Shown here: positions 8,420-17,253 of the stretch, one piece after another
How positions within the stretch are numbered: position 1 is the stretch's first letter
Layout of the letters: each line of letters begins with the position of its first letter
Source: CALEAR01 sp035301485
GTDB taxonomy: Bacteria; Pseudomonadota; Gammaproteobacteria; Pseudomonadales; Alcanivoracaceae
Length of the DNA stretch: 64,000 nt
Direction: 5' to 3'
Assembly: GCA_035301485.1 (NCBI GenBank)
Contig: DATGUF010000001.1
Location: 62,001 to 126,000 of the forward strand
Translations under genes and position numbers: made by a program
Notes under the pieces: model-generated
What the model was told of the DNA's origin: nothing
Seen by the model: the letters and a program-made list of their open reading frames with translations, nothing else
Databases searched by the model: none

Positions 8420-9589
8420 ATGGCCTGGAACGAACCCGGCGGACAAAAGCCGCGGGATCCTTGGGGTGGCGGCAGTGGAGGTGGTGGCGGCAAAGGCCCG
8501 CAAGGTCCACCCGATTTAGACGTTATTCTGAAGAACCTAAAAGAAACGCTGTTTGGTGGCGGTAAAGGAAACGGAAGCGGCGGCAAAAATGCTCCCAATG
8601 GCGGTATTTTAGCTATTGGTTTAGTGGTGCTCGTTCTTCTTTATGGTGTATGGGCATTTTTCCAAGTGGATTCCGCAGAGCAGGGGGTTGTCCTGCGTTT
8701 CGGTAAATTGCACCGCATCGTAGAGCCAGGTTTGAACTGGCATTTGCCTCCCTTTGAGTCCTATCGCAAAGTAAATGTCACTAAAGTGTATGGGCACAAG
8801 GTGAGCGAAGAAATGCTATCTGGGGATACCAACATTGTGGGTGTTACCTTAGAAGTGCAGTATCGCGTGCTCGACCCAGCGGCTTATTTGCTGAAAGTGT
8901 CAAATTCCGATGCCATTCTTCGTAACGCCACAGAAAGTGCTTTGCGCCATGTGGTAGGCAGTAAAACCATTAACGCCGTAATGAGTACTGAGCGTGAAGA
9001 TTTGCGCCGCACGGTGCAGTTGCGCTTGCAGGAATATCTAGATGAATATTCCACTGGTTTGCTAGTTTCAGCGGTGGTGCTTGATAGCACAGAGGCGCCC
9101 GTCGCTGTACGTGACGCTTTCCAAGATGTAACCCGTGCACGTGAAGACGAAGATAGATTTAAGAAAGAAGCAGAAGCGTATGCCAACGGTGTGATCCCTG
9201 AAGCTCGTGGTAAGGCTCAACGCTTTTTAGAGGAAGCGGAAGCTTATCGTGCTGAGATTGTGGATAGAGCACGAGGTGAAGCGCAGCGTTTTGAAAAGTT
9301 GCTGGCGGAGTATTCGCAAGCACCTGAAGTAACACGCAACCGTTTGTATCTTGAAACCATGGAGCAAGTGCTTGGCGCTACAAGTAAAATTGTGGTGGAC
9401 AGCAAAGGTGGCAATAACATGATGTATTTGCCGCTAGATCAAATGATGAAGCAGCGCAGTGCTACCACGGGTAGTAATGCGAATGCCTCCTCGTCCAGTG
9501 CATCTAGTTCAGCACCGTCAAATAATGTGCGTCGTGCAGAAGAGCCTGCATCGGGCAGTTTGTACAATCGTAAGCGGGAGGTGCGCTAA
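8420..9589 (+). CDS. hflK: FtsH protease modulator HflK (SPFH/band 7)
   Basis: HflK and HflC form a cage-like inner-membrane complex around FtsH and modulate degradation of membrane proteins. The start chosen is ATG 8420, which gives MAWNEPGGQ, preceded by GGGAG; the longer reading frame would overlap hflX for no reason. A glycine-rich cytoplasmic leader (residues 1-65, typical of HflK) precedes one transmembrane helix (about 66-88, ending VWAFFQV), then the SPFH domain and a coiled-coil rich in Ala, Glu and Arg. The C-terminal tail is Ser/Ala-rich. 389 aa. The TAA stop shares a base with the hflC ATG. Confidence 0.95.
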   Translation: MAWNEPGGQKPRDPWGGGSGGGGGKGPQGPPDLDVILKNLKETLFGGGKGNGSGGKNAPNGGILAIGLVVLVLLYGVWAFFQVDSAEQGVVLRFGKLHRIVEPGLNWHLPPFESYRKVNVTKVYGHKVSEEMLSGDTNIVGVTLEVQYRVLDPAAYLLKVSNSDAILRNATESALRHVVGSKTINAVMSTEREDLRRTVQLRLQEYLDEYSTGLLVSAVVLDSTEAPVAVRDAFQDVTRAREDEDRFKKEAEAYANGVIPEARGKAQRFLEEAEAYRAEIVDRARGEAQRFEKLLAEYSQAPEVTRNRLYLETMEQVLGATSKIVVDSKGGNNMMYLPLDQMMKQRSATTGSNANASSSSASSSAPSNNVRRAEEPASGSLYNRKREVR

Positions 9590-10602
9590 TGTCGCCAAGA
9601 GCGTTAACAGGTTTAATCGCAACGCTGTTTCTAGGGTTGTTAGCGTTTAACTCCTATTACATTATCGATGAAACCGAACGTGCGGTATTGAAGCGTTTCC
9701 AAGAGATTGTGAAAACCGATATTCCGCCGGGTATTCATGGCAAGATTCCTTTTATCGACGAAGTAGTGCGTGTTGATGGTCGTGCACAAGTGTACGAACT
9801 ACCTGCGCAGGCTTACCTCACCTCGGAGCGTAAGCTCATGGATGTGAGCTCCTTCGTGATTTGGCGAGTAAAAGATGTGCAGCGTTACGTTACTGTAATT
9901 GGTGGTGGTGCCGCCAATAACTCAGAACGCATGGCTGCCATTGCGCATCAGCGCCTAAATGCACGTGTGGCCGAGCTTTTACGGAACGAATTTGCGAAGA
10001 AAACAGTGCAAGAAGTAGTGGCTGGCCGTAAAGAAGTGATCGCTGATGCTGTAGCGATTGATCTTGAAGAGCTTGAAGTGGGCAATGAAACAGACGCACC
10101 TGTGGTTATTAGCGCACAAGAAGCCGGCGAGCTCGCACCGAGCGAAGATGCTCGAGAGCACTTAATGGTGAGCGTACTGGAGCAAGTAAAAGCGTCGGCA
10201 TACGATGATTTCGGTATTGAAGTGGTTGATATCCGCGTTAAGCAAGTGGATTGGCCCGATGAAGTGCGAGGCAGAGTGTTCGAGAGAATGCGCGCCGAGC
10301 GTGATCGTGATGCTGCAAGGCACCGTTCGGAAGGTCGCGAAGGTGCTGAAAAAATTCGTGCCGCTGCAGAACGCGAGAGAACGATACTGCTCGCTGAAGC
10401 ATTCCGTGAATCAGAACTAATTCGAGGTGATGGTGATGCGGAAGCTGCTAAAATTTATGCAGATATTTACAACAAAGATCCAGATTTCTACCGTTTCTAC
10501 CGTAGCTTGCAAGCCTACCGTCAGAGCTTTAACGATAAGAGCGATGTGATGGTGTTAGAGCCTGGTAGCGATTTCTTCAAGTATTTTAGTGAAGGAATGT
10601 AG
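9589..10602 (+). CDS. hflC: FtsH protease modulator HflC (SPFH/band 7)
   Basis: Partner of HflK in the HflKC-FtsH membrane complex. An N-terminal membrane anchor (about residues 5-25) is followed by the SPFH domain and a long charged coiled coil (about 230-300, with repeated ERDRDAARHRSEG-like heptads), then the family signature YRSLQAYRQSF near the end. The 337 aa length is close to E. coli HflC (334). It is coupled to hflK by TAATG. There is a segment around residues 150-190, rich in acidic residues, that also occurs in HflC homologues. Confidence 0.95.
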   Translation: MSPRALTGLIATLFLGLLAFNSYYIIDETERAVLKRFQEIVKTDIPPGIHGKIPFIDEVVRVDGRAQVYELPAQAYLTSERKLMDVSSFVIWRVKDVQRYVTVIGGGAANNSERMAAIAHQRLNARVAELLRNEFAKKTVQEVVAGRKEVIADAVAIDLEELEVGNETDAPVVISAQEAGELAPSEDAREHLMVSVLEQVKASAYDDFGIEVVDIRVKQVDWPDEVRGRVFERMRAERDRDAARHRSEGREGAEKIRAAAERERTILLAEAFRESELIRGDGDAEAAKIYADIYNKDPDFYRFYRSLQAYRQSFNDKSDVMVLEPGSDFFKYFSEGM

Positions 10603-10664
10603 CAAAGCGGTAAGAAGTGAAAAAAGTAGGGTGAGCTTTTCGCCTTAAAGTGTTAACATGCGCC

Positions 10665-10686
10665 ACGCCGAGGAAATCCTCGGCGT
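10665..10686 (+). terminator. Perfect hairpin after hflC, weak terminator
   Basis: A perfect 9-bp GC-rich stem (10665-10673 with 10678-10686) closes an AAAT loop 63 bases after the hflC stop. Only a poor T tract follows (TTGTGCCGTTT), so it may slow or partly end transcription, or protect the hflC 3' end, without being a strong terminator. It lies 27 bases before the yjeT start. Confidence 0.45.
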
Positions 10687-10712
10687 TGTGCCGTTTAAGG
10701 GTTGGTCAAACA

Positions 10713-10886
10713 ATGTGGTGGCAAGCCATCTGTCTAATCTTGGTACTCGAAGGAGCAGCCATGGCGCTGTTTCCAAACCATCTTAGGGACGCGGCGGAAA
10801 CCCTGATCAATATGGATGACCGCACGCTTCGACTTATAGGGCTTGTAGCCTTGTTTCTTGGCGCAGGCTTACTAACAGTATTGTGA
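10713..10886 (+). CDS. yjeT: DUF2065 small membrane protein, YjeT family
   Basis: A 57-residue protein with two hydrophobic helices: about residues 3-18 (with the conserved LVLEGAAMALFP) and about 38-57 (LIGLVALFLGAGLLTV), joined by a short polar loop. This is the DUF2065/YjeT family, whose usual position is between hflC and hisZ/purA; no biochemical role is established. The ATG at 10713 was preferred over an upstream in-frame start at 10650, which would add residues not seen in the family and include the hairpin. Its TGA lies six bases before the hisZ ATG. Confidence 0.85.
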   Translation: MWWQAICLILVLEGAAMALFPNHLRDAAETLINMDDRTLRLIGLVALFLGAGLLTVL

Positions 10887-10891
10887 CGCAT

Positions 10892-12070
10892 ATGAATCGC
10901 GACGAACGCTGGTTACTCCCCGAAGGGGTAGACGAAATGCTGCCAGGCAAGGCCAGGGCAGTTGAACAACTTAGACGAGAGCTGCTCGATCTCTACGGTC
11001 GCTGGGGGTACGATCTCGTTTTCCCCCCTCTTATCGAATTCCTTGAATCATTACTGAATGGCGCAGGCCAAGACCTAGAGCGTGAAACGTTTAAAATTAC
11101 GGATCGCCTGACAGGTCGTCTTATGGGTGTACGCGCCGACATCACACCACAAGTGGCGCGTATAGATGCGCACAGCTTGCGCAAAGATGGCCCTGTTCGC
11201 CTTTGTTACTGCAGCACAGCCTTACGCACCGTCGCCGATTTACCCGGCGGTACACGGGCCCCTTATCAAGTAGGTGTAGAGCTGTTTGGCCACGATGGCG
11301 TAGACAGTGATGTGGAAGTGATCTCGCTCATGTTGGCCACTATCCAACAGGCTAGAATAGACAACATCACATTGGATATTGGCCATGTGGGTATTTACCG
11401 TGGGCTAGTGAATGCGGCGGGTTTATCCACGACGCAAGAAGCAGTGCTCACCGATATTTACATGCGCAAGGCACGTACAGAGTTAGAAGAATTTGTCGGC
11501 CAACTAGACGTGGCAGCCGCTACGGCAGAAGCGCTAATGGCCTTGCCGTGGTTAACAGGTGTAGATGCACTTGAGAGAGCACGAGATCTACTCGCGCCGG
11601 TGAGCAAAGAGTCTGTTGTGGCTCTCGAGCAAGCCACAGACGTGGTGGCACGCATTAAAGCCGCCCACCCAACGCTTCACATACACATCGATTTAGGTGA
11701 GCTGCGTGGTTACCGCTATCACACAGGTTGTATTTTTGCCGTTTATAGCAAAGGGCAAAGTGAGGCGATTGCCAAAGGTGGCCGTTATAACCGCATCGGC
11801 GAAGTGTTTGGGCGTGCACGTCCAGCCACTGGTTTTAGCGCCGATATTAAAGTGCTTGTAAACGGCAGAACAGAGCCGAAGGAGCAAGGTGTTTATGCTC
11901 CAGCAAAGCAAGATAAAGCATTGGCCGCTAAAGTGGCAGAGCTTAGAATGCAGGGCGAGCGTGTTGTGCAGGCCTTAGCAGGCAGCAACAGCCAGCCCGC
12001 AGAGTTAGGCTGCGATCAGCAGTTAGTACAGCAAGACGGGCACTGGGTTGTAGTGCCCTTATCTCCTTAA
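10892..12070 (+). CDS. hisZ: ATP phosphoribosyltransferase regulatory subunit HisZ
   Basis: HisZ is a catalytically inactive histidyl-tRNA synthetase paralogue that forms an octamer with a short-form HisG and confers histidine feedback on the first step of histidine synthesis. It shows the class II aaRS-like core: LPEGVDEMLPGKA at the start, FKITDRLTGRLMGVRADITPQ (motif 2 region) and GGRYNRIGEVFGRARPATGFS near residues 297-317. 392 aa is typical. ATG 10892 was chosen; an in-frame GTG at 10883 overlaps the yjeT stop and is possible. It implies a short HisG elsewhere in the genome. Position upstream of purA is the Pseudomonas arrangement. Confidence 0.94.
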   Translation: MNRDERWLLPEGVDEMLPGKARAVEQLRRELLDLYGRWGYDLVFPPLIEFLESLLNGAGQDLERETFKITDRLTGRLMGVRADITPQVARIDAHSLRKDGPVRLCYCSTALRTVADLPGGTRAPYQVGVELFGHDGVDSDVEVISLMLATIQQARIDNITLDIGHVGIYRGLVNAAGLSTTQEAVLTDIYMRKARTELEEFVGQLDVAAATAEALMALPWLTGVDALERARDLLAPVSKESVVALEQATDVVARIKAAHPTLHIHIDLGELRGYRYHTGCIFAVYSKGQSEAIAKGGRYNRIGEVFGRARPATGFSADIKVLVNGRTEPKEQGVYAPAKQDKALAAKVAELRMQGERVVQALAGSNSQPAELGCDQQLVQQDGHWVVVPLSP

Positions 12071-12096
12071 AAATTTCACACAAAGAGCAAAGGTTA

Positions 12097-13392
12097 ATGG
12101 GCAAGAATGTAATTATTCTGGGCACCCAGTGGGGTGACGAAGGCAAGGGTAAAATTGTAGATTTACTCACTGATCAAGTGGGCGCAGTGGTTCGCTTCCA
12201 GGGCGGGCACAACGCTGGCCATACATTGGTTATTGACGGTGAGAAAACTGTACTACACCTGATCCCGTCCGGTATTTTGCGTGAAGGAGTAGAGTGCTAC
12301 ATCGGTAATGGTGTGGTCTTGGCTCCTGATGCTTTACTACGTGAAATTAAAGGCCTCGAAGAAAAAGGTGTGCCGGTGCGCGAGCATTTGAAGCTTAGCC
12401 CAGGTTGTCCACTCATTCTGCCAGTACACGTGGCGTTAGACCAAGCACGCGAAGCAGCGCGCGGTGAAGATAAGATCGGCACAACGGGCCGCGGTATTGG
12501 GCCGGCTTATGAAGATAAGGTGGCTCGTCGTGGTTTGCGTTTGGGCGATTTGTTCCGCCCTGAGCGCTATGCGGAAAAGTTAAAAGAGTTGTTGGAATAC
12601 CACAACTTCGTATTAGAAAACTACTACCAAGTGGAGCCTGTTGATTTTGATGCTGCTTACGCAGAGAGCATGCAGTGGGCGGCAGAGCTGAAAGACTTAG
12701 TGGCAGATGTTAGCGCAGCCTTGCACGAACGTCGTCGCGCAGGTGAAAGTATTATGTTTGAGGGAGCTCAAGGAGCGCTCTTAGATATTGATCACGGTAC
12801 TTATCCCTTTGTTACCTCTTCTAACACCACAGCGGGTGGTGCAGCTACAGGAACAGGTATGGGGCCACTTTATTTAGACTACGTACTAGGCATTACTAAG
12901 GCTTACACCACACGTGTAGGAGCTGGCCCTTTCCCCACCGAATTGTTCGATGAAGTGGGTAAGCATTTAGCTGAAAAAGGCCATGAATTTGGTGCCACCA
13001 CAGGCCGCGCACGCCGTTGCGGTTGGTTTGATGCGGTAGCAGTGCGCCGCGCTATTGAAGTGAACTCTATCAGCGGCTTGTGCCTAACCAAGCTAGATGT
13101 GATGGACGGGCTAGAAACCATTAAAATTTGCGTGGGCTATCAGTGCGAAGATGGGCAGCCATTAGAGGCACAGTGGGACGCAGATGCTTATGAGAGTATG
13201 CACCCTGTTTATGAAGAGATGCCTGGGTGGAATGAATCCACCGTTGGGGCAAAATCACTGGACGAGTTGCCTGCTAATGCGCGTGCTTACATTAAGCGTC
13301 TAGAAGAGTTAACTGGTGCGCCGGTGGATATTGTTTCCACAGGGCCAGATAGAAATGAAACCATTGTGTTGCGCCATCCCTTTGATGCGTAA
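12097..13392 (+). CDS. purA: Adenylosuccinate synthetase
   Basis: Joins IMP and aspartate using GTP, the first committed step to AMP. The GDEGKGK phosphate-binding loop is at residues 13-19 (D14 catalytic), and GGHNAGHT at 36-43 holds the catalytic H42. The GATTGRARRCGW segment near residues 302-313 and the C-terminal STGPDRNET guanine-binding motif are intact. 431 aa is the standard length. It starts 26 bases after hisZ and ends at a strong terminator. Confidence 0.98.
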   Translation: MGKNVIILGTQWGDEGKGKIVDLLTDQVGAVVRFQGGHNAGHTLVIDGEKTVLHLIPSGILREGVECYIGNGVVLAPDALLREIKGLEEKGVPVREHLKLSPGCPLILPVHVALDQAREAARGEDKIGTTGRGIGPAYEDKVARRGLRLGDLFRPERYAEKLKELLEYHNFVLENYYQVEPVDFDAAYAESMQWAAELKDLVADVSAALHERRRAGESIMFEGAQGALLDIDHGTYPFVTSSNTTAGGAATGTGMGPLYLDYVLGITKAYTTRVGAGPFPTELFDEVGKHLAEKGHEFGATTGRARRCGWFDAVAVRRAIEVNSISGLCLTKLDVMDGLETIKICVGYQCEDGQPLEAQWDADAYESMHPVYEEMPGWNESTVGAKSLDELPANARAYIKRLEELTGAPVDIVSTGPDRNETIVLRHPFDA

Positions 13393-13413
13393 ATAAAGAT
13401 AAGTAGGTTAAAG

Positions 13414-13442
13414 GCGCCGGGTTAACCCCGGCGCTTTTTTTT
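13414..13442 (+). terminator. Strong intrinsic terminator after purA
   Basis: An 8-bp GC-rich stem (13414-13421 with 13427-13434), TTAAC loop, then a run of eight Ts from 13435. It closes the long nnr-to-purA gene series. Confidence 0.9.
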
Positions 13443-13566
13443 GTGTTTTTTTACGCTATGAACTTAATGAATGGCTAGCTCATACCGATAAAATTTAAAC
13501 AAATTTATAGTACCTTAGCCTTGGAAAGGGTAGTGTATGGATAAGATGACCTAACAAGGAGCTGTC

Positions 13567-13725
13567 ATGGATCTGCTACGTATTCTTATATCGCTTTTGA
13601 TCCCACCACTAGGCGTGTTTTTGAAAGTGGGTTTTGGTGGGGCATTTTGGCTCAACATTCTTTTGACGCTACTGGGCTATATTCCTGGTGTAGTGCACGC
13701 GGCTTACATCATTGGTAGCCGGTAA
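13567..13725 (+). CDS. Pmp3/YqaE (UPF0057) small membrane protein, 52 aa
   Basis: A short gene of 52 codons with a good AAGGAG ribosome-binding site ending eight bases before the ATG. The protein has two transmembrane helices: about residues 4-22 (LRILISLLIPPLGVFLKVG) and about 28-48, joined by a GFGGAFW turn. The PPLGVFLKVG and N(I/L)LLTLLGYIPGVVHAAYII motifs are those of the Pmp3/YqaE family, linked in yeast and plants to salt and membrane-potential stress; the bacterial role is poorly known. It stands alone between two terminators, so it has its own promoter, probably in 13450-13550, which I could not pin down. Confidence 0.9.
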   Translation: MDLLRILISLLIPPLGVFLKVGFGGAFWLNILLTLLGYIPGVVHAAYIIGSR

Positions 13726-13731
13726 GTGTAA

Positions 13732-13758
13732 AAAGAGGCGCATTTATTGCGCCTCTTT
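13732..13758 (+). terminator. Hairpin terminator after the Pmp3-like gene
   Basis: A perfect 10-bp stem (13732-13741 with 13749-13758) starting with As and ending with Ts (GCGCCTCTTT), seven-base loop, six bases after the stop codon. The A-rich 5' arm and T-containing 3' arm make it usable in either direction, though the T tract is short. Confidence 0.75.
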
Positions 13759-13982
13759 CATTAAATGAGTGTCAATCTGCGCGCAATCCCTTTATCCTAG
13801 TGTTCCAGCCTTGAAAGCCGCTCCGTATTAAAGCGCGACACCTCTACCCAGTTGTTTCCCCTAATACCCGTGTATTCAATACCAATAGTTGCGGCATTGC
13901 GCTGAGACAGCCACTATGCTGTTTATCGTGCCATGAAAGTTATATAGCGCGTAATAATAAATTCGAAGGAAATAAAAGTTTA
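13759..13982. other. Gap before rnr with no recognised feature
   Basis: This 224-base stretch separates the Pmp3-like gene from rnr. In Pseudomonas a tRNA-Leu gene lies here; I checked both strands for a T-arm (GTTCRANYC) paired with an acceptor stem and found none. An AAGGAAA sequence at about 13966-13972 is a plausible ribosome-binding site for rnr. A promoter for rnr is expected but no convincing -35/-10 pair was identified. Confidence 0.5.
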
Positions 13983-16379
13983 ATGAGTAAGAAAAAAAAG
14001 GCCTATCGCGACCCTTATGCAGATAGAGAGGCAACTCGCTACGAGGCGCCCATTGCTAGCCGAGAGTTCATTCTAGAAACCTTAAATGAACAAGGCAGCC
14101 CGCAAACTCAAGAAGAGTTAGAAAAATTATTAGAAGTAGCCGGCAACGAACGAGATTGCGAAGCGCTACGTCGTCGTTTAAGCGCCATGGTGCGCGATGG
14201 GCAATTACGTCGTAACCGCCGAGGGCAGTATGGAGTGCTTGACCGCATGAACCTCATCACTGGCCGCGTGCAAGGGCATCGTGATGGCTTTGGTTTTGTG
14301 GTGGTGGAAGAAGGCGAGGATTTGTTTATCTCCCCTCACCAAATGCGCTCAGTGCTAGATGGCGACAAGGTGTTAGTAAGTGCCGACGGTTTTAACCGGT
14401 TTGGCAAGCGTGAAGCTAGAATTGTTGAAATATTAGAGCACGGCACGCAGCAAATAGTGGGACGCTATATTAATGATTCTGGCGTGCATATTATTGAGCC
14501 GGTTAACCGGCGCCTAGCACAAGAAGTATTAATTATCGATTTAAACGGGCTTGAACCGGCCACGGGCGACCACGTCCGCGGTGTTATTACGCAATACCCC
14601 TCCTTGCGCGGGCACCGCTTACAGGTGCGTTTAGAAGAAGTAATCGCCACGCCTGACGAGCCGGGCATGGAAGTGGAAGTGGCGTTGCGCAGCCATGATA
14701 TTCCTTTTGAATGGCCGGAAGAAGTGTTGGCTGCGGCTGATCAGCTGCCGCAAGAAGTGCAGCCTGAAGAGTACGAAGGGCGCGTAGATTTACGTGATTT
14801 GCCCTTAGTGACCATCGATGGTGACGACGCACGTGATTTTGATGACGCAATTTATGTGGCTAGCCGAGGCAAGAATAGAGGTTGGCGTTTAATTGTCGCT
14901 ATTGCTGATGTGTCTCACTATGTGCGCCCAGGTTCGGCATTAGATAAAGAAGGCCAGCTGCGCGGAACGTCTGTGTACTTCCCTAATCGCGTGGTGCCTA
15001 TGCTGCCCACAGCGCTATCAAATGGCATTTGTTCTCTTAATCCCAATGTGGATCGTTTAAGTTTATATTGCGATATGCAGGTCTCTGCTAAGGGGCGTAT
15101 TACTGGTTATCGTTTTGCAGAAGGGGTGATTCGCTCGCACCAGCGTCTTACTTATGATCAAGTAGGAGCTTTGCTTGAAGAGCCTGAAACAGAGCAAGCA
15201 CAATGGCTGCAGGAAAATTCAGCGCCAGAAGTGATAACCATGTTGCATCACTACCATGAGCTTTATCAGGCATTTAAAGCACGTCGTGATGAGCGCGGTG
15301 CTATTGATTTCGATACCACAGAAACGCAAATTTTGTACGATGACGAAGAAAAAATAGACGCCATCGTGCCTGTGAAGCGTAACGTGGCGCACCGCATGAT
15401 CGAAGAAGCAATGCTTGCCGCTAATATTTGCGCAGCAGAATTGGTGATAATGGCGAAGGAGCCCGCGCTTTTCCGTAACCATGAGCCGCCCAAAGAAGAA
15501 AAGTTAGAGCGTTTGAAAGAGTTTGTGGGGCCGTTAGGATTATCGCTCAACTGGAGCACGCAGCAAGGTGTTGCAACCCCTGCGGTATTTCATCAGTTGG
15601 CAGAAGATATTAAAGATCGCGGCGACAAGCTACTCATTCAAATCATGATGTTGCGTAGCATGATGCAGGCTTATTATGGTGCTGAAAACAAGGGCCACTT
15701 TGGTTTGGCCTATAAAGCGTATGCGCACTTTACCTCGCCTATTCGTCGCTACCCAGATTTATTGTTGCACCGCGCTATTCGTTATTTAATTCGCACCGAT
15801 GTACATCCTAAGCACACCATCAACCAAGGTGGATTGCCGCTCATAGATAAAGAACAGATCTTGCCTTATAGCATGGGCGAAATGGCGCGCCTTGGAGAGC
15901 ATTGCTCCATGGCAGAACGCCGTGCTGAAGAAGCATCAAGAGATGTGGAACAGTGGCTAAAATGCTTGTTTATGGAGCAGCATATCGGCGGCGAATTTAG
16001 TGGCGTAGTAAGTGGTGTAACTAGCTTTGGATTGTTTATTCAAATCGATGATTTGTTCATTGATGGCTTAGTGCATATTGCACATCTTGGCCAAGATTAT
16101 TATCGTCACGACGAAAAATTGCATCGTTTAGTGGGCGAAAAAAGCGGCCAGCAATTCGGTTTGGGCGATAAAGTACAGGTGCAAGTGGCGGCCGTTCATG
16201 TGGCTGATAGAAAAATTGATCTGATGCTGTTGCAGGAAGAGCAGGCAGCTGCGCCTAAACAGGGTAAAGCTGCGGCCAAGAAAAAGAGCCACCGCCAAGC
16301 GTTAGCTGAAGGTAAAGTGCCAGCGCCTAAAAAGAAAGCAGCACGAGGTGGCAGAAGCCGCCCTAAGAAAAAAGGTTAG
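13983..16379 (+). CDS. rnr: Exoribonuclease R
   Basis: Processive 3'-5' exoribonuclease that unwinds structured RNA, used in rRNA quality control and stress. Order of domains: an N-terminal winged-helix region (about 20-85), two cold-shock-like domains, the RNB catalytic domain (about 265-590) and a C-terminal S1 domain (about 655-740), ending in a long lysine-rich tail. The RNB signature DGDDARDFDDAIYV supplies the acidic metal ligands near residues 279-291. 798 aa is normal. It starts a gene group with rlmB, whose GTG lies three bases after its stop, as in many gammaproteobacteria. Confidence 0.97.
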   Translation: MSKKKKAYRDPYADREATRYEAPIASREFILETLNEQGSPQTQEELEKLLEVAGNERDCEALRRRLSAMVRDGQLRRNRRGQYGVLDRMNLITGRVQGHRDGFGFVVVEEGEDLFISPHQMRSVLDGDKVLVSADGFNRFGKREARIVEILEHGTQQIVGRYINDSGVHIIEPVNRRLAQEVLIIDLNGLEPATGDHVRGVITQYPSLRGHRLQVRLEEVIATPDEPGMEVEVALRSHDIPFEWPEEVLAAADQLPQEVQPEEYEGRVDLRDLPLVTIDGDDARDFDDAIYVASRGKNRGWRLIVAIADVSHYVRPGSALDKEGQLRGTSVYFPNRVVPMLPTALSNGICSLNPNVDRLSLYCDMQVSAKGRITGYRFAEGVIRSHQRLTYDQVGALLEEPETEQAQWLQENSAPEVITMLHHYHELYQAFKARRDERGAIDFDTTETQILYDDEEKIDAIVPVKRNVAHRMIEEAMLAANICAAELVIMAKEPALFRNHEPPKEEKLERLKEFVGPLGLSLNWSTQQGVATPAVFHQLAEDIKDRGDKLLIQIMMLRSMMQAYYGAENKGHFGLAYKAYAHFTSPIRRYPDLLLHRAIRYLIRTDVHPKHTINQGGLPLIDKEQILPYSMGEMARLGEHCSMAERRAEEASRDVEQWLKCLFMEQHIGGEFSGVVSGVTSFGLFIQIDDLFIDGLVHIAHLGQDYYRHDEKLHRLVGEKSGQQFGLGDKVQVQVAAVHVADRKIDLMLLQEEQAAAPKQGKAAAKKKSHRQALAEGKVPAPKKKAARGGRSRPKKKG

Positions 16380-16382
16380 TTT

Positions 16383-17126
16383 GTGAGTAAGCCAGTTTGG
16401 TATGCAGGGTTTCATGCGGTAGAGTCTATTCTACGCCACCGTCCTGAAGCTGTGCTAGAAATGTTTGTGTATGAAAAACGCATGGAACGCCAAGATGAAC
16501 GTTTGCAAGAGGTGTTGGAGCTGGCAGCGCAAGCAGGCGTGCGGCCTCAAACCGTTAAGCGTGAAGCGCTAGTACGGCACGCAGGCGAACAAAACCAAGG
16601 AGTGGCCGTGCGTGCGCGCCCGCGGACGGTGGGTTTGCAACAAGATCTAGAAGCGTTTCTTAAGCAATATGAAGGCGAACACCCCTTGGTGCTTGTGCTT
16701 GATGGTGTAACAGATCCGCATAACCTTGGCGCTTGTTTGCGTACCGCAGATGCTGTGGGTGTGGCGGCAGTGGTGGTGCCGAGGCGAAACGCGTGTGGCC
16801 TCACTCCCGTGGTAAGCCGCACAGCGGTGGGGGCAGCAGAAACCGTACCTTATTTCGAGGTGAACAATCTTGCGCAAACCCTTACTGCTCTGCAGGAATT
16901 AGGTTATTGGGTAGTGGGCACAGGGCTAGGCGAAAATAGTGAGCCACTGGGTGATTTTCAGCTGACAGGACCAACTGTAGTGGTTATGGGCGCTGAGGGA
17001 GATGGTATGCGCCGTTTAACGGAAGAGCGCTGCGACTATTTGGTGGAAATACCTATGCGCGGTTATGTGGAAAGCCTGAATGTCTCGGTGGCCACCGCTG
17101 TGGTGTTATACCACTTGCGCGCCTAA
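16383..17126 (+). CDS. rlmB: 23S rRNA (guanosine-2'-O-)-methyltransferase RlmB
   Basis: SPOUT-class (TrmH family) enzyme that methylates the 2'-O of G2251 in 23S rRNA. The N-terminal substrate-binding domain (WYAGFHAVESILR) is followed by the SPOUT domain with LVLDGVTDPHNLGACLRTADA (motif 1, catalytic Arg), VVMGAEGDGMRRL (motif 2) and the knot motif IPMRGYVESLNVSVATAV (motif 3). 247 aa. The start is GTG at 16383. It lies between rnr and rpsF, its conserved site. Confidence 0.97.
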   Translation: MSKPVWYAGFHAVESILRHRPEAVLEMFVYEKRMERQDERLQEVLELAAQAGVRPQTVKREALVRHAGEQNQGVAVRARPRTVGLQQDLEAFLKQYEGEHPLVLVLDGVTDPHNLGACLRTADAVGVAAVVVPRRNACGLTPVVSRTAVGAAETVPYFEVNNLAQTLTALQELGYWVVGTGLGENSEPLGDFQLTGPTVVVMGAEGDGMRRLTEERCDYLVEIPMRGYVESLNVSVATAVVLYHLRA

Positions 17127-17133
17127 TTAGCGG

Positions 17134-17162
17134 TTGAGTAAACCTAGCAGCAGGGGTATAAT
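17134..17162 (+). promoter_or_regulatory. Sigma70-type promoter for the rpsF operon
   Basis: A TTGAGT -35 box (17134-17139), a 17-base spacer and a perfect TATAAT -10 box (17157-17162) sit just after rlmB and about 92 bases before rpsF. The bases after the -10 box are C-rich (CCCCCAC), the type of discriminator found at promoters under ppGpp/DksA growth-rate control. No experimental start is known. Confidence 0.75.
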
Positions 17163-17194
17163 CCCCCACCTCTTCGTATCTATGGTTTTTGCGA

Positions 17195-17234
17195 AGACTC
17201 CTTGCCTTACCGCTTGGGCGCGGAAGGCTGTCTA
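17195..17234 (+). promoter_or_regulatory. Candidate S6:S18-binding leader RNA of rpsF
   Basis: The leader can fold into a stem with GCCTT (17204-17208) pairing AAGGC (17224-17228), an unpaired A, then CCGC (17210-17213) pairing GCGG (17220-17223) around a TTGGGC loop; outer AGAC/GTCT can extend it. S6 and S18 together are known to repress rpsF operons by binding a leader stem with an exposed CCG, so this is the expected place and type of element. The fold was judged by eye only. Confidence 0.5.
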
Positions 17235-17253
17235 ACCCGTAAGGAGCTAAATA

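Noticed and set aside
13759..13982. Expected tRNA-Leu before rnr
   Set aside because: Searched both strands for a T-arm and acceptor stem because Pseudomonas has this gene here; none found.
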